Under the pieces are notes generated by a model that worked only from the letters and a program-made list of their open reading frames with translations, was not told the DNA's origin and ran no database searches. From Streptomyces roseoviridis (GTDB lineage Bacteria; Actinomycetota; Actinomycetes; Streptomycetales; Streptomycetaceae), in the NCBI RefSeq assembly GCF_039535235.1, contig NZ_BAAAWU010000001.1:372001-436000 (forward strand): 64,000 nt of DNA, in the 5' to 3' direction. Below, one piece after another: positions 15,976 through 23,717 of the stretch. A program made the translations under genes and the position numbers. Position 1 is the first letter of the stretch. Every line of letters begins with the position of its first letter.

Positions 15976-17357
15976 CGGCCGAGGTGACGGGCACGGAGGC
16001 GGCACCGGGGAACGCGAAAGCGCCGGGAAACGGGAAAGCGCCGGCGACCGGCCCGATCGGGACGGACACCGGGACCGGCGCGGGGGACGGGCCCGGGGCC
16101 GCGACGGCCGCCGGGACCGGAACCGGCGGTGGCCCGGCGACGGCCGGCGTGCGCCGGACCGGCGGCCCGACCGGGACGGTCGCTGCACCACCGACGCGCG
16201 GTACGACCAGGACCGGCGCCACCCCCACGACGCCCGGCACGACACGGACCGGCGCCACCCCCACGACGCCCGGCACGACACGGACCGGCGCCACCCCCAC
16301 GACGCCCGGCACGACACGGACCGGCGCCACCCCCACGACGCCCGGCACGACACGGACCGGCGCCACCCCCACGACGCCCGGCACGACACGGACCGGCGCC
16401 ACCCCCACGACGCGCGGCGCGACACGGACCGACCGCGCGGACGCGAACGACCGCACGACCGGAACGACCGGCAGGGCGGCGGGCGACCGCCCCGCCACGA
16501 CCGGGGCCACGACCGGGGCCACGACCGCGGTCGCGGCCGCAGGCGCGACCACGTCCGTCTTCGGGTGCTCCGGGCCGGTGCCGGTGCCCGCGACTCCCGG
16601 CGCGCAGGCGGCCGTACGGAGGGGCCGCGCCGGGCAGGAGCCTCCGGCCGCCTCGGTCGGTGCCCCCGGACCCGCCACCCCCGCCGTCCTCGCCGTGAAG
16701 GGCGACGGACGGACGACGGCCCGGAGCCCCGACGGGGGGCCGTGGCTGTTCGGCGACCGCCGGGACGGCGCCCCCGTGGACCCGGCCGCCACCGGGCCGG
16801 GGCTCGACGCGGTGCTGTTCGACCGGGACGGGACCCTGATCGTGGACGTGCCGTACAACGGTGACCCCGAGCGGGTGGCCCTGCTGCCGGGGGCCGAGGA
16901 GGCCGTGGCCCTGCTGCGCTCGCTGCGCATCCCCGTCGGTGTCGTGAGCAACCAGTCCGGCGTGGCGCGCGGGCTCCTGACGAGGGGTCAGGTCGACGCG
17001 GTGCGCCGGCGCGTGGAGGCGCTGCTCGGGCCCTTCGGGGTGTGGGCGGTGTGTCCGCACGGGCCCGACGACGGCTGCGGCTGCCGCAAGCCCGCGCCCG
17101 GCCTCGTGCTCGCCGCCTGTGCCCGGCTGGGCGCGCGCCCCTCCCGTACCGTCGTGATCGGCGACATCGGCTCCGACATGGACGCCGCGCGCGCGGCCGG
17201 AGCGCGGGGCGTGCTCGTGCCGACCCCCGTCACCCGGGCCGAGGAGGTCGCCGCCGCACCCCGCACCGCGCCCGACCTGCCGGCGGCGGTGCGCCTCGCG
17301 CTCGCCGCGGCGCCGCGGGGCCGGGCCGACGGACCCGGCCGGGGCGGTGACCGGTGA
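15972..17357 (+). CDS. gmhB: HAD-IIIA hydrolase, D-glycero-heptose-1,7-bisphosphate 7-phosphatase-like, with a long repeat-rich N-terminal extension
   Basis: 461 residues; the enzyme proper is only about residues 276-445. It has the HAD nucleophile motif LFDRDGTL (D284, D286), SNQSGVARG, the zinc loop CPHGPDDGCGCRKPAPG characteristic of GmhB, and VIGDIGSDMDAARAAG. It should remove the 7-phosphate of D-glycero-manno-heptose 1,7-bisphosphate. The first 275 residues are Thr/Gly/Pro/Ala-rich with six GTTRTGATPTTP-type 12-residue repeats (77-148); normal GmhB is about 190 residues. ATG 15972 overlaps the previous stop (ATGA); no nearer good start before the HAD domain was found. The next gene overlaps by GTGA. 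Confidence 0.85.
   Translation: MTAEVTGTEAAPGNAKAPGNGKAPATGPIGTDTGTGAGDGPGAATAAGTGTGGGPATAGVRRTGGPTGTVAAPPTRGTTRTGATPTTPGTTRTGATPTTPGTTRTGATPTTPGTTRTGATPTTPGTTRTGATPTTPGTTRTGATPTTRGATRTDRADANDRTTGTTGRAAGDRPATTGATTGATTAVAAAGATTSVFGCSGPVPVPATPGAQAAVRRGRAGQEPPAASVGAPGPATPAVLAVKGDGRTTARSPDGGPWLFGDRRDGAPVDPAATGPGLDAVLFDRDGTLIVDVPYNGDPERVALLPGAEEAVALLRSLRIPVGVVSNQSGVARGLLTRGQVDAVRRRVEALLGPFGVWAVCPHGPDDGCGCRKPAPGLVLAACARLGARPSRTVVIGDIGSDMDAARAAGARGVLVPTPVTRAEEVAAAPRTAPDLPAAVRLALAAAPRGRADGPGRGGDR
16200..16415. repeat. Six tandem 36-bp repeats inside the gmhB-like gene
   Basis: Six head-to-tail 36-base units, the middle ones apparently identical and the outer two slightly diverged, encoding the 12-residue GTTRTGATPTTP unit. 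No spacers, so it is not a CRISPR. Near-identity implies recent expansion; all frames remain open through it. Confidence 0.95.
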
Positions 17358-18670
17358 ACGCCCGTCCGCGCACGCTCGTGGTGCGCCTCGACAGCGCGGG
17401 CGACGTGCTGCTCGCCGGTCCAGCCGTGCGCGCCGTCGCCGCCGGCTCCTCGTGGACGGCCGTGCTGTGCGGCCCGGCGGGAGCGCCCGCCGCGCGGCTG
17501 CTGCCCGGCGTGGACGAGGTGCTCGTGTACGAGGCGCCGTGGGTGGGCCTCGAACCGCCGCCGCTCACCCCGGACGGGGTGGGCCGGCTCGTCGACGCAG
17601 TGGCCGCGGGCCGGTTCGACCGGGCTCTCGTCCTCGTCTCGTACCACCAGAGCCCGCTGCCGGCCGCGCTGCTGCTGCGCCTGGCCGGCGTGCCCTGGAT
17701 CGGCGCCGACAGCGAGGACTACCCCGGGGCCCTGCTCGAGCTGCGGCACCACCGCGCGGACGGGCGGCACGAGGCCGAGGCCGCGCTCGACCTGGCCGGG
17801 GCGGCGGGCTTCGCGCTGCCGCCCGGCGACGACGGCCGGCTGCGGGTCGGACCCGTGCCCGACACCACACACCTGACGGGCGGCGACCCGTACGTCGTGC
17901 TGCACCCCGGCGCGGCCGTCCCGGCGCGGGCGTGGAGCCCCGACCGGGCCGCCCGTGCGGCGGCGGCGCTGCACCGGGCCGGGCACCGGGTGGTGGTCAC
18001 CGGGGGCCCGGCGGAGCGCGCGCTCACGGCTCGCGTGGCCGGCCGGCACGGTCTCGACCTCGGCGGCGCGACCACCGGCCTGGGCGAACTCGCGGGTGTC
18101 CTCGCCGGGGCCCGCGCGGTGGTCACCGGCAACACCGGCCCCGCCCATCTCGCGGCGGCCGTGGGGACTCCGGTGGCGTGCCTGTTCGCGCCGGTCGTCC
18201 CGGCCGGGCGCTGGCGGCCCTACGGGGTGCGGCACGTGCTGCTCGGCGACCAGCGGGCGGCGTGCGCGGAGACCAGGGCCCGCGTCTGTCCCGTACCGGG
18301 GCATCCGTGCCTCGACGGGGTGGGCGACGCCGAGGTGACCGGGGCCGTGGCCTCGCTCCTGCGTCCGGCTCCCCGGCCCGGACCGGGCCCGGTCCCGCCC
18401 CCGGGCGCCCGGGCGCCCGGTGCTCCTCCCGGCCCCGGCGGCCCGCACGGGCCGAACGGCTCGCACGGGCCGGACGGCTCGCACGGCCCGGACGACCTGG
18501 ACGGCTCGCACGGCCCTGACGGCTCGCACAGCCCTGACGGCTCGCACGGCCCGGACGGTCCGGGTCGCGCCGAACGCCCCCGTGACCTCGTCGCGCGCCG
18601 GGACCGCCCGGCCGCAGCGACCTCCGCCGCGACCTCCGTGGCGGGGGCGAGAGGAGGAACGACCGCATGA
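17354..18670 (+). CDS. Family 9 glycosyltransferase (heptosyltransferase-like) with Gly-Ser-His repeat tail
   Basis: 438 residues. The first 340 are a GT9 enzyme: TLVVRLDSAGDVLLAGPAVR at the N-terminus, HPGAAVPARAWSPDRAA, and VTGNTGPAHLAAAVGTP, the ADP-heptose phosphate-binding region. GT9 enzymes transfer heptose from ADP-heptose. The tail (about 350-400) contains GSHGPD hexapeptide repeats, then an Arg/Ala-rich end; most GT9 proteins lack these. GTG 17354 overlaps the gmhB stop (GTGA), and its stop overlaps the next ATG (ATGA). Presence with gmhA, gmhB and hldE makes ADP-heptose the likely donor. Confidence 0.88.
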   Translation: MNARPRTLVVRLDSAGDVLLAGPAVRAVAAGSSWTAVLCGPAGAPAARLLPGVDEVLVYEAPWVGLEPPPLTPDGVGRLVDAVAAGRFDRALVLVSYHQSPLPAALLLRLAGVPWIGADSEDYPGALLELRHHRADGRHEAEAALDLAGAAGFALPPGDDGRLRVGPVPDTTHLTGGDPYVVLHPGAAVPARAWSPDRAARAAAALHRAGHRVVVTGGPAERALTARVAGRHGLDLGGATTGLGELAGVLAGARAVVTGNTGPAHLAAAVGTPVACLFAPVVPAGRWRPYGVRHVLLGDQRAACAETRARVCPVPGHPCLDGVGDAEVTGAVASLLRPAPRPGPGPVPPPGARAPGAPPGPGGPHGPNGSHGPDGSHGPDDLDGSHGPDGSHSPDGSHGPDGPGRAERPRDLVARRDRPAAATSAATSVAGARGGTTA

Positions 18671-19632
18671 ACATCCTGCTGTGGCACGTCCACGGATCCT
18701 GGACGACGGCGTTCGTCCAGGGGCCGCACACCTACCTGACACCCGTCACGCCCGATCGCGGGCCGGACGGGCGGGGCAGGGCCGAGACCTTCCCGTGGCC
18801 CGACTCGGTCCACGAGGTGGAACCGGACCGGCTCCGGGACGCGCCGGTCGACCTGGTCGTCCTCCAGCGGCCCCACGAGGAGTCGCTGGCGACCCGATGG
18901 CTCGGCGGCCGACGGCCCGGCAGAGACGTTCCGGCGGTCTACGTGGAGCACAACACCCCGCGGGGGGACGTGCCGCTGACCCGGCATCCGATGGCCGACC
19001 GCCCCGATCTGACCCTCGTGCACGTCACGCACTTCAACCGGCTGCTGTGGGACAACGGGACGACCAGGACGGCCGTCGTGGAACACGGGATCGTCGACCC
19101 CGGCCACCGCTACACCGGTGAGCTGGCCCGCGCCGCCGTGGTGGTCAACGAGCCGGTGCGGCGCGGACGTTACGTGGGCACGGACCTGCTGCCGGAGTTG
19201 GCGCGGGCGACGCCCCTCGACGTGTTCGGGATGCGGACCGAGGGCCTGGCCGCGCACCTGGGGCTGCCGGAGGAACGGTGCCGCACCGCCGACCTGCCCC
19301 AGGCGCGGCTGCACGCGGCCATGGCGGAACGGCGTTTCTACCTGCACCCCGTGCGCTGGACGTCCCTCGGACTGTCCCTGCTGGAGGCGATGCACCTGGG
19401 CATGCCGGTCGTCGCCCTCGCCACCACCGAGGCGGTCGAGGCGGTGCCCGTCGGCGCCGGAACCCTGTCGACGCGCCCGGAGGTGCTCGCCCGGGCGGCC
19501 CGCCGCTACCTCGCCGACCCCGACGCGGCCGCCGCCGACGGCGCGCGCGCCCGGCAGGCGGCCCTCGAACACTACGGCCTCAAGCGTTTCCTCGACGACT
19601 GGGAGCGCCTGATCGCGGAGGCATGCTCATGA
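18667..19632 (+). CDS. Glycosyltransferase (GT4-like)
   Basis: 321 residues, resembling a GT-B enzyme. An N-terminal domain opens MNILLWHVHGSWTTAFVQG, YVEHNTPRGDVP and VEHGIVDPGHRYTGEL follow, and the C-terminal domain has SLGLSLLEAMHLGMPVVAL, the donor-binding ExE-like region of GT4, then TRPEVLARAARRYLADPD. The start overlaps the upstream gene (ATGA) with GAGGAACGACC as ribosome site, and the stop overlaps the next ATG (ATGA). No membrane segment. Donor and acceptor unknown; part of the same glycan assembly. Confidence 0.83.
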   Translation: MNILLWHVHGSWTTAFVQGPHTYLTPVTPDRGPDGRGRAETFPWPDSVHEVEPDRLRDAPVDLVVLQRPHEESLATRWLGGRRPGRDVPAVYVEHNTPRGDVPLTRHPMADRPDLTLVHVTHFNRLLWDNGTTRTAVVEHGIVDPGHRYTGELARAAVVVNEPVRRGRYVGTDLLPELARATPLDVFGMRTEGLAAHLGLPEERCRTADLPQARLHAAMAERRFYLHPVRWTSLGLSLLEAMHLGMPVVALATTEAVEAVPVGAGTLSTRPEVLARAARRYLADPDAAAADGARARQAALEHYGLKRFLDDWERLIAEACS

Positions 19633-21035
19633 CCCCTCTCCACTCGACTCCCTCGCCCCCGTCGGACCCCTCTTCCACTTCGGGGTCGCCGACGCCGGGC
19701 AAGAGGACGGCTCGGTCCGGCTCCGCTCCCGCGTCGGCATCCGCGTCGGCATCGGCATCGGCATCGGCGTCGGCGTCGGCGTCGGCGGGAGCGTCCGCCG
19801 CCGCCCGCTCGCGCCGCCCGCTGTCGATCGCGCTCGTCTCCGAGCACGCGAGTCCGCTCGCCACCCTCGGCGGCGAGGACGCCGGCGGTCAGAACGTGCA
19901 CGTCGCCCAGCTGGCGGGCGCCCTCGCCGACCGGGGCCACCGGGTGACCGTCTACACCCGGCGGGACGACGCCACGCTGCCCGAGACGGTGCCGCTGCGG
20001 GCCGGAGTGCTCGTCCACCACGTCCCGGCGGGCCCGCCCGAGCACCTGCCGAAGGACGAACTCCTGCCGCACATGCGGCCCTTCGCCCGCTATCTGGCCG
20101 ACCGGTGGCGCGTGGACCGTCCCGACGTGGCCCACTCGCACTTCTGGATGTCGGGGCTCGCCACGCTCTGGGCGAGCCGGGAGACCGGTGTGCCGTTCCT
20201 GCACACGTACCACGCGCTCGGCATCGTGAAGCGGCGCCACCAGGGCGCCGCCGACACGAGTCCGCCGACCCGCGTCGCGTACGAGAGGGAGGTGGGCCTC
20301 GGCTGCGACCGGGTCGTCGCCACCTGCCGTGACGAGGTGGAGGAACTGGCCGCCATGGGCATAGCCCGGGCCAAGGCCGACATCGTCCCCTGCGGTGTCG
20401 ACCCGGCCGTCTTCCGGCCGGACGGACCGGTCGCACGGCGCGGCCCGTACCGCCATCGGCTGCTGCACCTGGGCCGGCTCGTGCCCCGGAAGGGCGCGGC
20501 CGTCTCCGTCGCCGCGCTCCGGCGGCTGCCGGACACCGAGCTCGTGATCGCCGGCGGGCCCCCGCCCGAGGCGCTCGACACCGACCCGGAGGTGCGGCGG
20601 CTGCGCGCGCTCGCCGCCGAGGCGGGCGTCGCGGACCGGGTGTCCTTCACCGGAGCGGTGCCGCCGGCGGCGGTGCCGGTGCTGATGCGCAGCGCCGACG
20701 TCGTCCTGTGCCCGGCGGACTACGAGCCGTTCGGCATCGTGCCCCTGGAGGCGATGGCCTGCGGCCGGCCGCTGGTCGCCAGCGCGGTGGGCGGCCAGCA
20801 GGACACGGTGGCCCACGGCGTGAACGGCCTGCTGGTGCCCCCCGGCAACGCGCCGGTGCTCGCGGCGGCGGCACGGCTGCTGCTGGCCGATCCCGCGCTG
20901 CGCGCGGAGTACGGCAGGGCCGGGCGCCGCCGGGTCCTGCAGCACTACTCCTGGCAGCGCGTGGCCGGGGCGACGGAAGCCTCCTACCGGGCGGTCGTCG
21001 CCGCGCACGCGCCGATGGCCGGAGCGCCGCTCTGA
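19629..21035 (+). CDS. Family 4 glycosyltransferase with Ser-Ala repeat N-terminus
   Basis: 468 residues. After a disordered Ser/Pro-rich leader and a run of ten or so Ser-Ala dipeptides (about residues 36-55), the GT-B core begins SIALVSEHASPLATLGGEDAGG. It contains GGQNVHVAQLAGALADRGH, HTYHALGIVKRRHQG, VPCGVDPAVFRPDG, LLHLGRLVPRKG and CPADYEPFGIVPLEAMACG, with the catalytic EPFG-x4-E motif. The profile is close to sucrose-synthase/glycogen-synthase-like GT4 proteins of actinobacteria. ATG 19629 overlaps the preceding stop (ATGA). A 133-bp gap with a pyrimidine tract follows. Confidence 0.9.
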   Translation: MTPLHSTPSPPSDPSSTSGSPTPGKRTARSGSAPASASASASASASASASASAGASAAARSRRPLSIALVSEHASPLATLGGEDAGGQNVHVAQLAGALADRGHRVTVYTRRDDATLPETVPLRAGVLVHHVPAGPPEHLPKDELLPHMRPFARYLADRWRVDRPDVAHSHFWMSGLATLWASRETGVPFLHTYHALGIVKRRHQGAADTSPPTRVAYEREVGLGCDRVVATCRDEVEELAAMGIARAKADIVPCGVDPAVFRPDGPVARRGPYRHRLLHLGRLVPRKGAAVSVAALRRLPDTELVIAGGPPPEALDTDPEVRRLRALAAEAGVADRVSFTGAVPPAAVPVLMRSADVVLCPADYEPFGIVPLEAMACGRPLVASAVGGQQDTVAHGVNGLLVPPGNAPVLAAAARLLLADPALRAEYGRAGRRRVLQHYSWQRVAGATEASYRAVVAAHAPMAGAPL

Positions 21036-21168
21036 CCCTCCCTCCCCCTCTCCCCCTGCCCGCTCCCCTCTCCCCTCCCCCGGGCCGCCGAGCATCCCGA
21101 CGGCGGCCCGGGACCGACTGGCGAAGGAGGTGCGGCCCGGTCCCGGCAGGGCGCCCGGCCGACCCGAC

Positions 21169-21915
21169 ATGAACGAATCCGAGATCTACGAGGACGCACG
21201 GCTGCACTGCCGGGCGCTGTGCCAGGCCGTCGAGAGCCTCGGCGGGGCGGACCTGCGACGGCTCGCCCGGTGGGGACGGCGGCTCGCGGCGGTGCTCACC
21301 GACGGCGGACGGCTGCTCGCCGCCGGCAACGGCGGCAGCGCCGCCCAGGCGCAGCACCTCACGGCGGAGCTGGTGGGGCGCTACCGCGACGAGCGTCCGG
21401 CCTACTCGGCGCTGGCGCTGCACGCGGAGACGTCCAGCGTCACGGCCATCGGCAACGACTACGGCTTCGAACAGGTCTTCGCCCGCCAGGTGGCGGCGCA
21501 CGGTCGTCCCGGAGACCTCCTCGTGCTGCTGTCGACCTCGGGCCACAGTCCCAACCTCCTCTCCGCCGCGGTGACCGCCCGCTCGCGCGGCCTCGCCGTC
21601 TGGGCCCTGACCGGCCCCGGCCCCAATCCCCTGGCCGAGGCCGCCGACGACGCCCTGACCATCGACGCCCCGACCACGGCCACCGTGCAGGAGGCCCACC
21701 TGGTCGTCGTCCACCTGCTGTGCGAGTTCTTCGACGCGACCCTGGTGGGCGCGGGCGCGTCGGACGGCCGTACGACCACGGGGACGGGTGCGGCGGCGGG
21801 CCTCACGGGCGGCGGTCGCTACGCGGGCACGCCGTACCGGGCCGCCGGTCCGGCGGGCGCCGAGGGCGAGGGGCGTCCCGGCGGCGGGGCGTCGGTGGGC
21901 TGGAGGACGCCGTGA
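21169..21915 (+). CDS. gmhA: Sedoheptulose-7-phosphate isomerase (GmhA-like SIS protein)
   Basis: About 248 residues. The SIS core matches GmhA: GGRLLAAGNGGSAAQAQHL, then AELVGRY, TSSVTAIGNDYGFEQVFARQV, LSTSGHSPNLLSA, and the C-terminal QEAHLVVVHLLCEFFD with metal-binding His residues. It isomerises sedoheptulose 7-phosphate to D-glycero-manno-heptose 7-phosphate, the first step of ADP-heptose synthesis. Residues after about 195 are a Gly/Ala/Thr-rich extension absent from typical 190-residue GmhA. The start is uncertain: ATG 21169 fits the family, but the only AAGGAGG (21124-21130) lies about 40 bases upstream. The stop overlaps hldE (GTGA). Confidence 0.88.
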   Translation: MNESEIYEDARLHCRALCQAVESLGGADLRRLARWGRRLAAVLTDGGRLLAAGNGGSAAQAQHLTAELVGRYRDERPAYSALALHAETSSVTAIGNDYGFEQVFARQVAAHGRPGDLLVLLSTSGHSPNLLSAAVTARSRGLAVWALTGPGPNPLAEAADDALTIDAPTTATVQEAHLVVVHLLCEFFDATLVGAGASDGRTTTGTGAAAGLTGGGRYAGTPYRAAGPAGAEGEGRPGGGASVGWRTP

Positions 21916-23717
21916 GCCGCGGGCCGCTGGTCGTCGTGGGTGATCTGCTCCTCGACGAGGACATCGAGGGCGAGGCGAGCCGGCTGGCGCCGGACGCGCC
22001 GGCGCCGGTGGTGGACGTGGCGGGGGTCCGCCGGCGGGCGGGCGGGGCGGGGCTGGCCGCGGTCCTGGCGGCGCGTCTCTCGGACCGGCGGACGGATCCG
22101 GCGACCGGCCGGCGCAGGGACCCGAAGCCCGCCCGGCGGACCGGACGGGCCGGGACCCTGTCCGGCGTCGAGGCGGCGCCCGACGCAGGACCCCTGGCCG
22201 ACGTCCAGGTCGCGCCCGACGCAGGGCCCCTGGCCGACGTCCAGGTCGCGCCCGGCGCAGGACCCCTGGCCGACGTCCAGGTCGCGCCCGGCGCAGGACC
22301 CCTGGCCGACGTCCAGGTCGCGCCCGGCGCAGGAGCCCTGGCCGGCGTCGAGGTCGCGCCCCACGTCGAGGTCGCGCCCCACGTCGAGGCGGCGCCCGGC
22401 GCGGAGTCCGTGCACGACAGCGAGGTCCCGCCCGGCGTCGCAACGGCGCCCCGCGTGGCGTCCCTGCCCGACAGCGAGGCCGCCGCGGGCGTCGAGGTCG
22501 TGCTCGTCACCGCGCTGGGCTCCGACGAGGCCGGCGAGATCGCCCGGCGGTGCCTGGGCGACGGGATCCGGGTCGTCGCCGTCCCCCTCGACGGCACCCT
22601 GCCGGTCAAGACGCGGGTCCTGGCCGGCGGTCGGCCGCTCCTGCGCCTCGACCGGGGCGGCGGCACCCCGGGGCGGCCGGGTCCCGAGGTCCTGCGCGTG
22701 CTGGAGTCGGCGGGGGCGATCCTGGTCGCCGACTACGGCCGGGGCACGGCCGACGTGCTGCGCGACGCCCTCACCGAGGCGGCCCGCCGCGTACCCCTCG
22801 TATGGGATCCGCATCCCCGCGGCGGCCCGCCCGTCGCCGGAGCCCGCCTGGCGACCCCGAACGCCAAGGAGGCCGCGGCCTTCAGCGACCGTCCGGGCTC
22901 CTCCCTGCGCGCCCACGCGGACCGGGGCGCCGACCTCGCGGAACGGTGGGGGGTCACCCATGTCGCCGTCACCCTCGGCGCGGCGGGGGCGCTGCTGACC
23001 CGGGCCGGTTCGACGGCTCCGCTGCTGGTGCCGGCGCCCCCCGTCGCGGGGGGCGATCCGTGCGGCGCGGGCGACTGCTTCGCCGCGGCGGCGGCGGTGG
23101 CCCTCGCCGCCGGTGCCCTGCCGGAGGAGGCGGTGGAACGGGCGGTGGCCGAGGCCGCCGCGTTCGTCGGCGCGGGGGGCGCCTCGGCGGTGTCCGGCGA
23201 GGCGACGCCGTCCGCGCCGCCGTCGCACGGCGCCGAGCCGCCCGGGGACGCCTTCGCCCTCGCCCGCCGCGTCCGGGCCCGGGGCGGCACCGTGGTCGCC
23301 ACCGGCGGCTGCTTCGACCTGCTGCACGCCGGCCACGTGGGCCTCCTCGAACGCGCCGCGCGGATCGGGGACTGCCTGATCGTGTGCGTGAACTCGGACG
23401 CCTCCCTGGCCCGCCTCAAGGGCCCCGGGCGTCCCCTGACCCCGCTCGCGGACCGGATGCGGGTCCTGGCCGCCCTCGGCAGCGTGGACGCGGTCGTGGC
23501 CTTCGACGAGGACACCCCGGAACGCCTCCTGGAGGCCCTGCGGCCGGACGTGTGGGTCAAGGGCGGCGACTACTCGCCCGACGGCCTCCCGGAGACCCGG
23601 GCGCTGCGGCGCTGGGGCGGCCAGACCGTCGTGCTGCCCTACCTCGACGGCCGCTCGACCACCCGGATCGCCCACCGGGCGGCCCGCGCCGCGGCGGCGG
23701 GACGGAGGGCCCGGTGA
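21912..23717 (+). CDS. hldE: Bifunctional heptose-7-phosphate kinase/heptose-1-phosphate adenylyltransferase with repeat insertion
   Basis: 601 residues, versus about 475 in E. coli HldE. The N-terminal ribokinase-like domain opens LVVVGDLLLDEDIEGEASRL and RRRAGGAGLAAVLAA, then is interrupted from about 57 to 193. It resumes VVLVTALGSDEAGE, ILVADYGRGTAD, VVWDPHP-like sequence, and GDPCGAGDCFAAA with the catalytic Asp. The C-terminal nucleotidyltransferase domain (about 460-600) has GGCFDLLHAGHVGLL and VKGGDYSPD. It phosphorylates heptose 7-phosphate at O1 and adenylylates heptose 1-phosphate. The inserted segment carries PLADVQVAPGAG repeats. GTG 21912 overlaps gmhA (GTGA); the stop overlaps the next GT9 (GTGA). 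Confidence 0.93.
   Translation: MSRGPLVVVGDLLLDEDIEGEASRLAPDAPAPVVDVAGVRRRAGGAGLAAVLAARLSDRRTDPATGRRRDPKPARRTGRAGTLSGVEAAPDAGPLADVQVAPDAGPLADVQVAPGAGPLADVQVAPGAGPLADVQVAPGAGALAGVEVAPHVEVAPHVEAAPGAESVHDSEVPPGVATAPRVASLPDSEAAAGVEVVLVTALGSDEAGEIARRCLGDGIRVVAVPLDGTLPVKTRVLAGGRPLLRLDRGGGTPGRPGPEVLRVLESAGAILVADYGRGTADVLRDALTEAARRVPLVWDPHPRGGPPVAGARLATPNAKEAAAFSDRPGSSLRAHADRGADLAERWGVTHVAVTLGAAGALLTRAGSTAPLLVPAPPVAGGDPCGAGDCFAAAAAVALAAGALPEEAVERAVAEAAAFVGAGGASAVSGEATPSAPPSHGAEPPGDAFALARRVRARGGTVVATGGCFDLLHAGHVGLLERAARIGDCLIVCVNSDASLARLKGPGRPLTPLADRMRVLAALGSVDAVVAFDEDTPERLLEALRPDVWVKGGDYSPDGLPETRALRRWGGQTVVLPYLDGRSTTRIAHRAARAAAAGRRAR
22167..22382. repeat. Tandem 36-bp repeats (5 units plus two 18-bp half units) inside hldE
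   Basis: Five 36-base units (22167-22346) encode the 12-residue unit containing PLADVQVAP, followed by two 18-base half units. They lie inside a loop of the kinase domain and keep frame. The unit length equals that in gmhB although the sequence differs. Confidence 0.93.

Noticed and set aside
16200..16415. 36-bp direct repeats suggesting a CRISPR array
   Set aside because: The units abut with no spacers, lie in frame inside gmhB and have no cas genes nearby.
15821..16951. A 376-codon minus-strand frame of Val/Pro repeats
   Set aside because: Shadow of the gmhB repeats; no ribosome site or family.
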